The position numbers and the translations under genes were made by a program. 64,000 nucleotides of DNA from positions 3,162,001 through 3,226,000 of the forward strand of contig LR590464.1 of NCBI GenBank assembly GCA_901472455.1, in the 5' to 3' direction. Positions 1-8,119 of this stretch are shown piece after piece; position 1 is the stretch's first letter; every line of letters begins with the position of its first letter. Source of the stretch: Leclercia adecarboxylata (GTDB lineage: Bacteria; Pseudomonadota; Gammaproteobacteria; Enterobacterales; Enterobacteriaceae). The notes beneath the pieces were generated by a model that was not told the origin of the DNA, did no database searches, and saw nothing but the letters and a program-made list of their open reading frames with translations.

Positions 1-328
1 TGTAGTTCCATAGCAGCCACGCTTTCTGGTGCTCATCCAGAGAAAGCACTGCGCGACGCCACGACGCGGTGGAGTATTCGACCGGCTGAACCAGCGGGAT
101 GTGCGACCCTTTAGCGCGCGATTGCTGCCCGGGGATCGGCGGGCTGCTCGGGTTAACCAGCTTCCCGTTCGCCGGGTTAATCACCTTCACGCGGGAGCGG
201 CTGCGCGGTGTGGCAGTGAACATGGCGTTTTCAGCAAAGGCGACCAGCTGACCTTTGGTAGCCCCACTCAGATCTGCAGTCGCAACGATGAGCTGCTGGC
301 GTACAAATTCCAGGTATTGAGTATTCAC
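1..328 (-). CDS. Phage antitermination protein Q (partial, runs off left edge)
   Basis: The minus strand is open from a GTG at 328 to the window edge (109 codons). The protein begins MNTQYLEFVRQQLIVATADL and has an N-terminal region rich in basic and proline residues followed by YSTASWRRAVLSLDEH, which I recognise as the Phage_antiter_Q type of late-gene antiterminator. Q proteins load on RNA polymerase near the late promoter and let it read through terminators into the lysis and structural genes, which would lie left of the window. The GTG start overlaps the ninG stop (GTGA), consistent with translational coupling in the nin operon. The C-terminus is missing only because the window ends. Confidence 0.72.
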   Translation of the reverse strand, partial: MNTQYLEFVRQQLIVATADLSGATKGQLVAFAENAMFTATPRSRSRVKVINPANGKLVNPSSPPIPGQQSRAKGSHIPLVQPVEYSTASWRRAVLSLDEHQKAWLLWNY

Positions 329-1050
329 GCTGCGGCCCTCTCTGGCTGTTTGGTTTTGGTCTGGTTATGGCTGTGCTTTGCTACTGGCGGCATCTTGGCG
401 CGCATGACGCTTTCGGCCTGGTATCGGGCTATCTGGTCGCGGGTCATGCGGCCTCCTGCTGTTTTCAGTTCTTTGAGCTTTGCGCGGTACTCATCTCGGA
501 TCCGGATGTAGTCGTCGCGTTTCCATTTCGGTAATTCGTGCGGCCCCATCAGGGCATCAAAGCGGGTCTGCCCGATTTTGGCGATCAGCGCCGGACGATA
601 GGCGGTCAGGTTGCCTGAAAGGTGGTTATTACAGGGGGCACACTGGCGATGGCAGTTGTCCTCGTTGAAGCGCAGCTCTGGATTAGCGCCGGTCGTGCGG
701 AAATGCCCGGCATGATATTGGCCGTCGTGGTGGCGGCCACAACTGATGCATGGCTGATGCCGATCCCGGTACCTGATAAATTCATTGAAGGCTTGCTGCG
801 CCTGGTCGCGGAAGTAACTTAGCGGCTTAACTTCAAGGCGTTTCTTGGCCTGCCGATCCCGGCTTTCTTTCTCAGCCTGATGCTTCTCCCTGATGCGCTT
901 GGCCTCGGCCTTAATCTTCTCCTTGGCGCGCTGTTCCATTGCGAGGATGGCTCCATGCTCAGGGCAGCACCACCGAATGCGGATGTCGCTGAACTGAGGC
1001 ACAAACCACTCGTTGCATACCTTGCACTTGCGGCGGGCTGGCCTACGCAT
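325..1050 (-). CDS. ninG: NinG-family recombination protein
   Basis: 241 aa. NinG (Rap) is a lambdoid nin-region protein that helps phage recombination by acting on branched DNA. Visible features are an N-terminal zinc-binding CKVC (residues 10-13) with a later C-C pair, a long basic helix, a CISC motif, and a C-terminal HNH-like block with H-x-x-C and C-N-N-H residues (NCHRQCAPCNNH). The start at 1050 is chosen because the family begins MRRPARRKCKVC; the longer upstream open frame has no family match and overlaps ninE. It overlaps the downstream Q start by four bases. The length is normal for the family. Confidence 0.85.
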   Translation of the reverse strand: MRRPARRKCKVCNEWFVPQFSDIRIRWCCPEHGAILAMEQRAKEKIKAEAKRIREKHQAEKESRDRQAKKRLEVKPLSYFRDQAQQAFNEFIRYRDRHQPCISCGRHHDGQYHAGHFRTTGANPELRFNEDNCHRQCAPCNNHLSGNLTAYRPALIAKIGQTRFDALMGPHELPKWKRDDYIRIRDEYRAKLKELKTAGGRMTRDQIARYQAESVMRAKMPPVAKHSHNQTKTKQPERAAA

Positions 1051-1213
1051 GATTTCTCCTTGCTGCCAGGCGCAGCCATTTCTGATCGACGAGCCGGGCG
1101 GTGTAGCCCTTGAGGGTTGGGATTTCAGATGGCTTGAGTTCCGGCTTACGCTTGCGGCGCGTCCGGACCCGGTAGATTTCGTTAGTGATAATGCGAGCGA
1201 GAGGGCTAGCCAC
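1043..1213 (-). CDS. ninE: NinE-like small protein
   Basis: 56 aa from a GTG start at 1213, preceded by a clear GGAGGTG five bases upstream. The C-terminal half (KPSEIPTLKGYTARLVDQKW) resembles lambda NinE, which ends with a similar YTAHLWDIRWL block. Its function is unknown. It overlaps the reconstructed ninB stop at the 5' end and ninG at the 3' end, so ninB-ninE-ninG-Q are tightly packed and probably co-translated. A longer frame reading upstream from 1297 runs through ninB and is not used. Confidence 0.65.
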   Translation of the reverse strand: MASPLARIITNEIYRVRTRRKRKPELKPSEIPTLKGYTARLVDQKWLRLAARRNHA

Positions 1214-1647
1214 GGGCACCTCCGAAACGGGAAGCCCATTCCATAGCCAGGCGTGATTCGTCGCCCCAGCGGACGTTACGCTCAGCACCAAAGGCATGAA
1301 TAAGTTCGATGAGGTCGCGCATCTGGCCGACGGTCATCTTGCTGGTTGACTGACCCAGCACAACAAAATCCATCACCGGTCAGGTTCGGCACGACTTTCC
1401 TGCTTAACCAGCGCAGCGGTGAAGATGTGTTTCCAGGACTCAGAGGAATAGCTTTCGGCCATGCCATTCAACCTGGCTGCTGACATCGCCCAAAAATTGC
1501 CCAGAGCTTTGCATTCTGGTCGATGGAGCGGGTCATCTCTTTTATCTCGATGACGACCGGGCGCTTCTCGTCGAGCTGCAGCTGGTTAATCGCGTTGATG
1601 GCATTGGCGCGAATGTTGGTGTTACGGAGGAGGAATTGCTGTTTCAT
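1206..1647 (-). CDS. ninB: NinB (Orf) recombination mediator, frameshifted in this sequence
   Basis: NinB/Orf is the lambda recombination mediator that binds single-stranded DNA and substitutes for RecFOR. The N-terminus (MKQQFLLRNTNIRANAIN, then VVIEIKEMTRSIDQNAKLW) is typical. The frame breaks about four times: an extra T near 1492, an extra T near 1451, an extra G near 1397 and an extra base near 1376. Removing these restores the family pattern through SESWKHIFTAALVKQ, NLTGDGFVVLGQSTSKM and the C-terminal ELIHAFGAERNVRWGDE, ending at a TAG at 1206. About 142 aa once corrected, the normal family length. I read the breaks as sequence errors. Confidence 0.72.
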
Positions 1648-1739
1648 ACGGCCTCCCCACAGGAAACCGCAGAATGCAGAAAATCGCCGGTGCATTTCTG
1701 CATCGGTGACAGGTGAAGATGTTCAGATTGTGGTCGCAT
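1644..1739 (-). CDS. Small phage ORF upstream of ninB
   Basis: 31 codons starting MRPQSEHLHLSPMQKC, with its stop overlapping the ninB ATG (ATGA), which suggests translational coupling. I do not recognise a domain. Support is the coupling and the absence of any other gene in this gap; its shortness keeps confidence low. Confidence 0.4.
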   Translation of the reverse strand: MRPQSEHLHLSPMQKCTGDFLHSAVSCGEAV

Positions 1740-1785
1740 ATAACGTCCCCATTATATGCGCAGGGGACACCGGGGTGTTCAGGCC
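1740..1785 (-). promoter_or_regulatory. Candidate nin-operon promoter
   Basis: A perfect TATAAT (minus strand, about 1751-1756) sits just upstream of the small ORF before ninB, preceded by a CACCGG/CCGGTG inverted repeat. The -35 region is weak, so activity would need testing. Confidence 0.3.
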
Positions 1786-1831
1786 GGTGCGTTGTTATTA
1801 TCGCTCAGTGATATTGAATTATCAACGCGAG

Positions 1832-1852
1832 AAAAAGGCCTCCGAAGAGGCC
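1832..1852 (-). terminator. Rho-independent terminator in the leftward operon
   Basis: GGCCTC-TTCG-GAGGCC followed by TTTTTC on the minus strand, downstream of the 349-aa gene. In a lambdoid phage such sites are read through by N-modified polymerase. Confidence 0.6.
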
Positions 1853-1894
1853 CTGGCCGTCGATATGGGGATTACCACATCGCTTGTATGGCAG

Positions 1895-2944
1895 TTACGG
1901 ATTAAAGCGATGCTTGGTCAACCTCGCGCCCATCGCCATCTCTTCCTGAATTTTGACCCGCTCCTCATGAATGCGGTTCGCTTCCTCCTGATGCGGTGCT
2001 GCTGGATATGCGCTACCTTCCTGCCCTGGCTCGTTGCTTCCGGTGCATGCATTCCTGTGGTCGTTGGCATGCGGGCAGCGCTTATTGCCGCAGTCAGGGC
2101 ACACAACGAATCGCATATCAGTCATCTTCACAGGGCGGCAGGTCAGACACCAACACTCAGGAATCACCGGAGAATTAACGGACAATTCAGCGCAGATTCT
2201 GGCTGTAGCTATGCAGCCTGAGCATTCGCAATCAGGCCGGTATCCGTGGTCAATTGGGCTCGGCATCTGAGTATTGGTTGACATTTCCGCGGTTTCCAGA
2301 AAATGTTCGGTTGACGAATTTGAGATTTCCCGAAAATCCGGCGCTGCCGCAATCGCCACATCCCAGAACTCACGGAACAGCGAGTAAGCGCCAGAGAGGT
2401 TGGCGGCAGCGTATGCTCCAAGCTCAGAGTTAATCTGAACTGCTCGCATCATTTCGGGGGCCATATCAACCGGCACAGCCACCCACCCATCTGGCAACTC
2501 ATCAGGCTGGATTACAGGTTCGGCACCCTGAAGCATGGCGGCGCGGCAGGCATTCCAGCCGTACTTGAACGCCACGTTGATGGAATCGCAAGGTTCGCAC
2601 TCTTCCATTTTCAATATGGCCTGTCTGGTGCTGATGGCATCCGGAACTACTGGCTGCGGTAACTGTGGTGCTGCGTAGAGTGGTGTCACTGTTACATCGC
2701 CGTCTTCAGCTACAAATTTGGCCCGGGCCGGATCATTTGTTACATGGCATTTGTCCCGGTATAACCACTGCCACGCCACCGGCTCCTGCTTCATACCAGC
2801 AAGCAGCTGGCGGGCCATTTCCTCGATAACTTCGCTATCGCATACTACCAATAAATTCGTCATGTGCATTGCACACGGCTTGTACGTCGCTTTTTTTGCA
2901 AGCTCTACGATTTCTTCCAAGCGTTCTTTGGTGAATTTGGTCAT
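1895..2944 (-). CDS. Phage accessory protein, possible fusion of two smaller genes
   Basis: 349 aa with no break. Residues 1 to about 215 look like one lambdoid accessory protein (LPDGWVAVPVDMAPEMM, AIAAAPDF). From about residue 220 a second unit begins (MSTNTQMPSPIDHGYRPDCE) that is cysteine-rich: CECSGC, CWCLTCR and CPDCGNKRCP, likely zinc-binding. The second unit resembles a stand-alone phage protein starting at an internal Met. It is either a real two-domain protein or two genes merged by one missed base; I cannot decide from sequence. No enzymatic function can be assigned. It lies between the 55-aa membrane protein and the terminator before ninB. Confidence 0.55.
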   Translation of the reverse strand: MTKFTKERLEEIVELAKKATYKPCAMHMTNLLVVCDSEVIEEMARQLLAGMKQEPVAWQWLYRDKCHVTNDPARAKFVAEDGDVTVTPLYAAPQLPQPVVPDAISTRQAILKMEECEPCDSINVAFKYGWNACRAAMLQGAEPVIQPDELPDGWVAVPVDMAPEMMRAVQINSELGAYAAANLSGAYSLFREFWDVAIAAAPDFREISNSSTEHFLETAEMSTNTQMPSPIDHGYRPDCECSGCIATARICAELSVNSPVIPECWCLTCRPVKMTDMRFVVCPDCGNKRCPHANDHRNACTGSNEPGQEGSAYPAAPHQEEANRIHEERVKIQEEMAMGARLTKHRFNP

Positions 2945-2947
2945 GGG

Positions 2948-3115
2948 TTAGCCCTTTGTCGCGCACAAGCCGCGTAAACGCAATTCGCCGTTGCTTACCT
3001 CTTTCAATTCAACAAGAGCAGCACGACACGAAACTTCTGAATTAAATTCCTGAGTTGTGATAGCCGGACTTGTGCCGTTATATCCGCCAACTGCCCAGAT
3101 TATTAATACCCACAT
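2948..3115 (-). CDS. Small phage membrane protein
   Basis: 55 aa beginning MWVLIIWAVGGYNGTSPAIT, so a short N-terminal hydrophobic segment followed by a soluble tail with two Cys. It has a good GGGGAG ribosome site immediately upstream, just after the corrected Ea22-like stop, and ends three bases before the next gene. I believe similar small proteins occur at this place in lambdoid prophages; function unknown. Confidence 0.6.
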   Translation of the reverse strand: MWVLIIWAVGGYNGTSPAITTQEFNSEVSCRAALVELKEVSNGELRLRGLCATKG

Positions 3116-3118
3116 ACC

Positions 3119-3596
3119 CTACTCCCCCCACCTTAGTGATGATGCCAGCGGACTTTAATGCCGCCCTAACCTGATACTCCACTTCCTTCGCAAATTCGTT
3201 CTGGTAGATTTCGGTGTAGTCAGGAAGAACAACCTCCCTCGCCTCCAGTTCAGCGATGCGCTTCTCTGCGGCTTCCCATTTCGCGTGCAGCAACGAATAG
3301 TTTTCGCATACTGTCTTAATAACGTGGCGCAGATTGTCTTCATCCATATCGTCAATCACCGGAAGCAGCATGTTCGGCGTGAGAATCTCATTTAGCCTCT
3401 TGTCTTTTTCCTCCAGCTCATCCAGCAGCGCCAGCACGGTGGCGGGGTTGGCTGCGGCGATAAAATTGGCGTCCGTCCTGTGAAGTGCAAGGCCATAGTC
3501 GCTAGCCAGTTGCTCTTCATTCCACCAGGTTTCTCCTTCCTCTGAGATGGCCTTCCCCGCCGCTTCACGCAGCGCCTGTTTGTTGATGTTGCTCAT
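3119..3596 (-). CDS. Ead/Ea22-like phage protein
   Basis: About 158 aa. The N-terminus MSNINKQALREAAGKA and the block FIAAANPATVLALLDELEEKDKR mark the Ead/Ea22 family of lambdoid accessory proteins, whose role is unknown. A coiled-coil-like segment (EAAEKRIAELEAREVV) follows. The raw frame runs to 3078, but a run of six G near 3123 seems one too long: with five G the protein ends ...TKVGE at a TAG at 3119, just upstream of the next gene's ribosome site. The start overlaps the preceding gene (ATGA). Confidence 0.7.
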
Positions 3597-3925
3597 TGGG
3601 CGGCCTCCTGGCGAATACGGATTTCTGATTTAGGCGTCCCAGAGTTACCCATCACATAGCAACTTCTGCCGAAAATTGACACCCACGCCTCCAGGCTTTT
3701 TAGGTTCTCACGCATCCCCTTAGCCGTTCTGCGGCAGCGCAGTTTGTTGCGCTTCCCCGCTGAACGGCGGGACTGATTGATGACACGGCGGTTGTGCGCG
3801 TCGAACACTTCCTGGATGCGGGATTTATCGAGGTTCTTGTACGGGGCCTTGCATCGAGCCGCGCGGCCGTTGAATTCAACACGATGCGCCAGAATTAGAT
3901 CGTCCAGATACGTTGCTTTGCTCAT
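3593..3925 (-). CDS. Hypothetical phage protein
   Basis: 110 aa from an ATG at 3925 that overlaps the upstream gene's stop. It is strongly basic (SRRSAGKRNKLRCRRTAKGM), suggesting nucleic acid binding, and has a Gly/Cys-containing C-terminus. I do not recognise the family. A longer start at 3961 would overlap the upstream gene more. Confidence 0.55.
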   Translation of the reverse strand: MSKATYLDDLILAHRVEFNGRAARCKAPYKNLDKSRIQEVFDAHNRRVINQSRRSAGKRNKLRCRRTAKGMRENLKSLEAWVSIFGRSCYVMGNSGTPKSEIRIRQEAAQ

Positions 3926-4390
3926 GCTGATGCTCTCCCGCCCCTGACAGAAGCCAGGCACTGATTGAATAGGTTGTTAAGAGGGTTGGCCATGCCAAAG
4001 ATGTACGGTGCGCTCTTGCTGTAGTGCCACACTTTCGCTCGGCCCAGCCATTGCCGGTGCACCTCCCCCCTGCTTGCACAGTGATGCAAGAATCTGCGAG
4101 GTGACTTGCACCTCAAGACCAGTCGCGGCGGCGATATCCGATGAAGCTCCTTCGTTGCCAGCTTCCAGATAGTCCAGAACCGATTTACGCCGGCTCGCAT
4201 GAAGCTCAGTCAACCGATAACGCTTGATGCCGTTATGGGCGCTGTAGATTTCAAGTTGGCCTGATTCCGTGAGTTCCCGGAGGAGTTGGGTAATGCGGGA
4301 TTTTGGGGCGCCGGTTAAAGTGTGAAATTCTCTGGAGGATGTCGGTTTGTTGGTTTCAAGGTGGTGAAGTATTTTTTCTCGGGTGTTCAT
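3922..4390 (-). CDS. Winged-helix DNA-binding phage protein, frameshifted
   Basis: About 155 aa. Residues 1-50 (MNTREKILHHLETNKPTSSR, SRITQLLRELTESGQLEIY) form a winged-helix-like unit, and a second helix-turn-helix-like repeat follows (SSDIAAATGLEVQVTSQILASL). The frame is broken by an extra C in the run near 4068-4073; without it the protein continues KQGEVHRQWLGRAKVWHYS and ends at 3922. It sits between the primase-helicase and the small basic protein with overlapping starts and stops. It may regulate early transcription, but that is a guess. Confidence 0.6.
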
Positions 4391-6273
4391 GTGCCTTGCC
4401 TCACGTTATCGCCTGCCCAGACCTCGTTGTATTCAGAGACCGGCATGTTGGCGATGTAGTTGTACGGGGGTGCTGTTTCGGTGGGTAAGAACTGGTGAGA
4501 ATTGGCATCGAGGTAAAGCGGGATCCCGCCTTCCCATCCCTCGCCGTTACGCTGTTTCTCAAGCATCAGGACAGATGCGGGAGCGGCCAGCGCCTTGCGT
4601 TCCTTGTCGTCCAGTTCCTCACCCTGCTGGTCTTTCTGAATGGCCTTCTCACGAACCTTGTTGCGCCAGATGATGAACAGGTTATCGGTGAGGTCGGTGA
4701 TCGAACCTGAACCCTTAACGTCCATCTTGCCTGTAGGCTTCTCCTCGCTGTCTCCCTTGCGGCTATGGGTGACGAGCAGGACGTGAGTATTGGTTTTGTT
4801 CTTGAAGTCACACAGCGCGTCTACGAAGGCTTTCTGGCCGTTGTAGTCGTCATCCCCTATTCCGCATTTCATCAGGCTGTCGATGATGAACAGCTCGATG
4901 CCGTAACGCTTCCAGGCGTAGGTGAAGATTTCGATCAGCCGATCAGCTTTGGCGGTTCCCGTCAGGCCGAATAGCCATAGCCGGTCATCGTAAAACTTGA
5001 AAGCCGATTCGATTTCAAGCTGCGGCGGCAGTTTCAGGCACGTTGACTGCCGGGTCAGGCGTTTCAGCAGGATGCCGGGCTTAATCTCCAGTGAAGCGAC
5101 GCAAGTCTTAACCCCCTGGCGCATGGCTTCCAGTGCCATATGTCCCACCACCTCGGTCTTGCCGTGGCCGTTGACACCGTTGACCAGTGTCAGCTCGGCC
5201 TGGCGGAACGCGAAGTTGTGATTCAGGCATTCCCACGGGCTGTAGAACAGGCTTTGCTCTTTGCCGTAGAAGGCGTTGATGGTGTCCTGATAAAACTCCC
5301 TGGCGCTGTAAAGCTCCTCCGGATCGAAGAACGACGCTCGCTCCAGATATCCAACGATGTCATCGGAAGAGATGCCAGCCATCAGGCACTCGTTGATGTC
5401 TTTGTGAGGGAGTTTTACCAGGCGGCAGCGGTGTTCACCGAGTCGGGTTGCGATCTCTCTGGCGGCGGTCTGGCCCACTTCATCGCTATCCATGCTGATC
5501 CAGATTTCATCGAACCGGTCCAGGTTGTGATACTCGAACTCAATCCACTGCTGCTTGGCCCCCTTCCCTCCACCGAACGGCACGGACAGTGCCGGGAAAC
5601 CGTACTGGTAGTAACTCATGCAGTCGATTTCACCTTCGCACAGGATGACGATCCGCATGTTCTTGGGGATAGCCTGCCAGCCATACAGACACGGCTCACA
5701 ATCGCCCTCAGCCATGATGACCTTCTTCCCGTCAGGCCGTTCTGTGCTGATGCGCTTAACCTGCAACAGCTCACCGTCACGCTTGTAGGGGAATGCTAGT
5801 GCGTCCAGCTCTCGCTCTCCGTTCCAGACCTTAGCCGCGGCAACCTCGTACAACTTTGCCGTCTCTGCGGAGATACCGCGGGTGGCAAGATATTCGATGT
5901 GCTTTTCGGTTTTAGTGAGGTAGCGGGAGATTTTCTTTCGGTCTGGACGGGAGAATTTCTTTTGCTGCTTTGCTGCGAAGTGGTGGTCGTCGTCCTTGAT
6001 GCCCAGAAACTCTTTGGCTTCGGTCATCGCCTGGTGTAACCCGCAATCCCTGACGGCTACCCAGAGGTCCAGCAGATCGCCAGCGGTTCCCTCTGCAAAG
6101 TCAGACCAGACTTTCTTCCCTGCCAGATTAACCTTGAGGCTCTTTCCTGACTCCCCGTTGATACTGCCAGCCACCCATTCGTGGCTTTCTCGCTTCCCGT
6201 TCGGCAGCAGGTATTTCGCCACTCTTTCGACCTGATTCCATAGCAGGTCACTCAATTCACTTGGCGTCATCAT
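4387..6273 (-). CDS. Bifunctional primase-helicase (gp4/Twinkle type)
   Basis: 628 aa, intact. The N-terminal half contains a TOPRIM-type primase core, with the conserved acidic residue in ILCEGEIDCMSYY and the DxD-like motif in ISMDSDEVG. The C-terminal half is a RecA-fold DnaB-like helicase with Walker A GVNGHGKTEV, Walker B LFIIDSLM and a THSRKGD motif. It would unwind and prime at the phage origin found in the neighbouring O gene, replacing lambda P, which instead recruits host DnaB. No CHC2-type zinc finger is obvious at the N-terminus. It starts four bases into the upstream 35-aa gene; a second in-frame ATG follows immediately. Confidence 0.85.
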   Translation of the reverse strand: MMTPSELSDLLWNQVERVAKYLLPNGKRESHEWVAGSINGESGKSLKVNLAGKKVWSDFAEGTAGDLLDLWVAVRDCGLHQAMTEAKEFLGIKDDDHHFAAKQQKKFSRPDRKKISRYLTKTEKHIEYLATRGISAETAKLYEVAAAKVWNGERELDALAFPYKRDGELLQVKRISTERPDGKKVIMAEGDCEPCLYGWQAIPKNMRIVILCEGEIDCMSYYQYGFPALSVPFGGGKGAKQQWIEFEYHNLDRFDEIWISMDSDEVGQTAAREIATRLGEHRCRLVKLPHKDINECLMAGISSDDIVGYLERASFFDPEELYSAREFYQDTINAFYGKEQSLFYSPWECLNHNFAFRQAELTLVNGVNGHGKTEVVGHMALEAMRQGVKTCVASLEIKPGILLKRLTRQSTCLKLPPQLEIESAFKFYDDRLWLFGLTGTAKADRLIEIFTYAWKRYGIELFIIDSLMKCGIGDDDYNGQKAFVDALCDFKNKTNTHVLLVTHSRKGDSEEKPTGKMDVKGSGSITDLTDNLFIIWRNKVREKAIQKDQQGEELDDKERKALAAPASVLMLEKQRNGEGWEGGIPLYLDANSHQFLPTETAPPYNYIANMPVSEYNEVWAGDNVRQGT

Positions 6274-6377
6274 GATGCCCTCAAATCAAACTTATTGAAC
6301 CAGTACCGGACAAACCCATCGCTCAGGAGGCCGTGGTTGTAACCGGCAATCAGCAATGCCTTGAACCGTGATTTCAT
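6270..6377 (-). CDS. 35-aa phage protein
   Basis: MKSRFKALLIAGYNHGLLSD followed by an aromatic, basic tail, between gene O and the primase-helicase, with its stop overlapping the helicase start (ATGA). A GAGGTGG ribosome site precedes the ATG. Function unknown. Confidence 0.5.
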   Translation of the reverse strand: MKSRFKALLIAGYNHGLLSDGFVRYWFNKFDLRAS

Positions 6378-6384
6378 CGCCACC

Positions 6385-7239
6385 TCAGAAGAAAACGTAT
6401 CCGCTATTGCTGACGGTCACGGCTGGTTTCTGTCCGGATGGTTCGGGTTCTACAGCTGGCTTCTGGTCATTCCATCGCTGCCCATTTAGGTAACTGGATG
6501 GAAGCAGGCGATCAAAACCGAACTGTTTTCCTAGCCGACACGCGATATCTTCTGCCAGCATGGAAGCGAATTGCTCTGCAGTGCCTTTGCTGACTGCTCG
6601 CCATTCCTTGAACTGAGTTCTGAATGCTGAGGCTGCATTTTTCTTGCCGTCCTTACGCATTCCTGCAATCCAGAAAATCTTCTCGAATGCCTCATCGGTT
6701 GCCTGGTGTTTGTTTGAAGGCTGAGGTGGTTTTTCGTCCTCCGCTCGAACTTGTTCGGGCAGAGTGTTTTTAATGTCTTTATTGTCTTTTGTAATAGTGT
6801 CTTTTGTGTCCCCCTGTTTTGAGGGATTCGACTCCCTCAATTTGAGGGATGTTTTATCCCCTGTTTTGAGGGATTTCCCCTCGTTTTGAGGGATGCACCA
6901 TTCATCGATGTTTTTGTTAGGCCCGAACATGCCACCTTGCTGCTTGATGACGTTCATTCTGACGAGCTCTAACTTCGCTTCATTGCACCGTTTAACCGGC
7001 AACTTTGTGATCTCGCTAAGCTGAGAATCGCTGATCCTGTCCATCGGCTTATTCCACCCGTAGGTTTTACGCAGAATGGCGAGCAGCACTTTGAAGTGTC
7101 GCTTGGTCAGATCAGCGCCTGAATAAGCCTCAAGGAGCATATTTGACAGCCTGGCGTACCCATCATCGAGTTCTGCCACACGACGCTCCACGACCGTAAG
7201 AGACGGCCTGATTGGTGTTACTGTTGCAGGGCTACTCAT
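6385..7239 (-). CDS. Phage replication protein O (origin binding)
   Basis: 284 aa. The N-terminal region (YARLSNMLLEAYSGADLTKR, then FKVLLAILRKTYGWNKPMDRIS) is the Phage_rep_O winged-helix domain that binds origin iterons and starts phage replication. The middle of the gene contains four iteron copies (6816-6894), as in lambda where the origin is inside O; it encodes the low-complexity linker rich in Lys, Asp and Thr. The C-terminal part (FEKIFWIAGMRKDGKKNA...) resembles O-protein C-termini that contact the helicase. It overlaps the upstream small gene by eight bases. Confidence 0.82.
   Translation of the reverse strand: MSSPATVTPIRPSLTVVERRVAELDDGYARLSNMLLEAYSGADLTKRHFKVLLAILRKTYGWNKPMDRISDSQLSEITKLPVKRCNEAKLELVRMNVIKQQGGMFGPNKNIDEWCIPQNEGKSLKTGDKTSLKLRESNPSKQGDTKDTITKDNKDIKNTLPEQVRAEDEKPPQPSNKHQATDEAFEKIFWIAGMRKDGKKNAASAFRTQFKEWRAVSKGTAEQFASMLAEDIACRLGKQFGFDRLLPSSYLNGQRWNDQKPAVEPEPSGQKPAVTVSNSGYVFF
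6816..6894. other. Phage replication origin: four iterons in gene O
   Basis: Four direct repeats of (g/a)(t/a)TTTGAGGGAT at about 6816-6827, 6839-6850, 6863-6874 and 6883-6894, spaced 20-24 bp, about two helical turns. An AT-rich stretch (about 6760-6810) lies on one side, a possible unwinding element. Layout matches lambda ori. Confidence 0.75.
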
Positions 7240-7378
7240 GACCGCTCTCCTTCCGCTTAAGCTCTTCGATGATGGCTCTCAGCTTTGCGCCAACAGCCGG
7301 GTTACAGGATTTGATGAACCGGTCACGAGCAATATTTTTGTGTACTGCCGCCTGGTACAACCGAGGTTTTTTTGGCAT
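7232..7378 (-). CDS. 48-aa phage protein
   Basis: Begins MPKKPRLYQAAVHKNIARDR, basic, with ribosome site GGAGTAATT before the ATG at 7378; its end overlaps the O start by eight bases. Function not recognised. The longer frame from 7447 lacks a ribosome site. Confidence 0.5.
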   Translation of the reverse strand: MPKKPRLYQAAVHKNIARDRFIKSCNPAVGAKLRAIIEELKRKESGHE

Positions 7379-7475
7379 AATTACTCCTGAAATTAGTGTT
7401 GTTGACGTGACACAGTGTGTTGAAGGCCTTTGAAGTTGCCGCTTCAAGGGCTTTCGCTTTTTTTGGTAGTACCCA

Positions 7476-8015
7476 TCACATAACTCCCAGCATTGAAGTG
7501 ACCATCGTCATCAGTGGGCCTACCTGGTCCGGCATGAGGCGAAACATGGCAGCTATACCCTCGCTTACCTCTTTCAGCTTCTGATGCTCTGGTGCGTCCA
7601 GCATGACGGCCTGCTTCGCTTCCGACACTTCCTTCTCAGCCTCTGCCAGCCTGACCAGCTTGCAGTCAGCACCAATCAGCTTTGTGCGGTACTCAATCGG
7701 CAGAACGGACATGATTGCCGGTGTAAGCTGGCGAACGTTCTCGCGGTATTGCTCGGAGTCGAAGCGGTTATCCAGGAAGCGGAACAGCTTCTGGCGCTGC
7801 CTGCTTACATCCTTCGGGAAAGTGATATCCACCCCGCCCTGCTCCCGGTACTCATTGACGATCAGCATCGTCACCACGTCCTGACCCTGAGAAGCTGCCC
7901 ATGAGCGGATCGCATTGCGGATCGCGTCGTGGTTATCTTCCTGTTTTTGCTGAGCGCGATTTATCATCACGCCCGGTGAAAATCCGATACTCTGTTGATA
8001 AGTAAGTGATTGCAT
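7476..8015 (-). CDS. YdaT-like phage regulator/toxin-domain protein
   Basis: 179 aa. The N-terminal part (DAIRNAIRSWAASQGQDVVT, YREQGGVDITFPKDVSRQRQ, KLFRFLDNRF) and the middle (LTPAIMSVLPIEYRTKL) match what I know of the YdaT family from Rac-type prophages, often annotated as a toxin domain and placed where lambda has cII. The upstream partner here is YdaS-like, so the pair is a YdaS-YdaT module acting as immunity regulators. It is separated from the Cro-like gene by nutR and a second hairpin. Regulatory role rather than toxicity is an inference from position. Confidence 0.7.
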   Translation of the reverse strand: MQSLTYQQSIGFSPGVMINRAQQKQEDNHDAIRNAIRSWAASQGQDVVTMLIVNEYREQGGVDITFPKDVSRQRQKLFRFLDNRFDSEQYRENVRQLTPAIMSVLPIEYRTKLIGADCKLVRLAEAEKEVSEAKQAVMLDAPEHQKLKEVSEGIAAMFRLMPDQVGPLMTMVTSMLGVM

Positions 8016-8045
8016 GTGCAGTCTCCTTAATTGAATTAGTTAGTG

Positions 8046-8061
8046 CGCATCGTTGGATGCG
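8046..8061 (-). other. Hairpin between nutR and the ydaT-like gene
   Basis: CGCATC-CAAC-GATGCG on the minus strand, in the position of lambda tR1. No long U-tract follows, so any termination may be Rho-dependent. Confidence 0.4.
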
Positions 8062-8070
8062 GTATTTTTT

Positions 8071-8112
8071 TCTCCACAAAGGCGGAGAGAAGATCAGCAA
8101 TGTTAAAGAGCG
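8071..8112 (-). promoter_or_regulatory. nutR site (boxA + boxB)
   Basis: Minus strand: boxA CGCTCTTTAACA (8101-8112) is a perfect consensus; downstream, boxB is TCTCCGC-CTTT-GTGGAGA (8071-8088), a seven-pair stem with one GU pair. The nut site on the rightward transcript (9444-9488) has the same design, so both should bind the N protein at 9986. Confidence 0.75.
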
Positions 8113-8119
8113 GTGGTGC

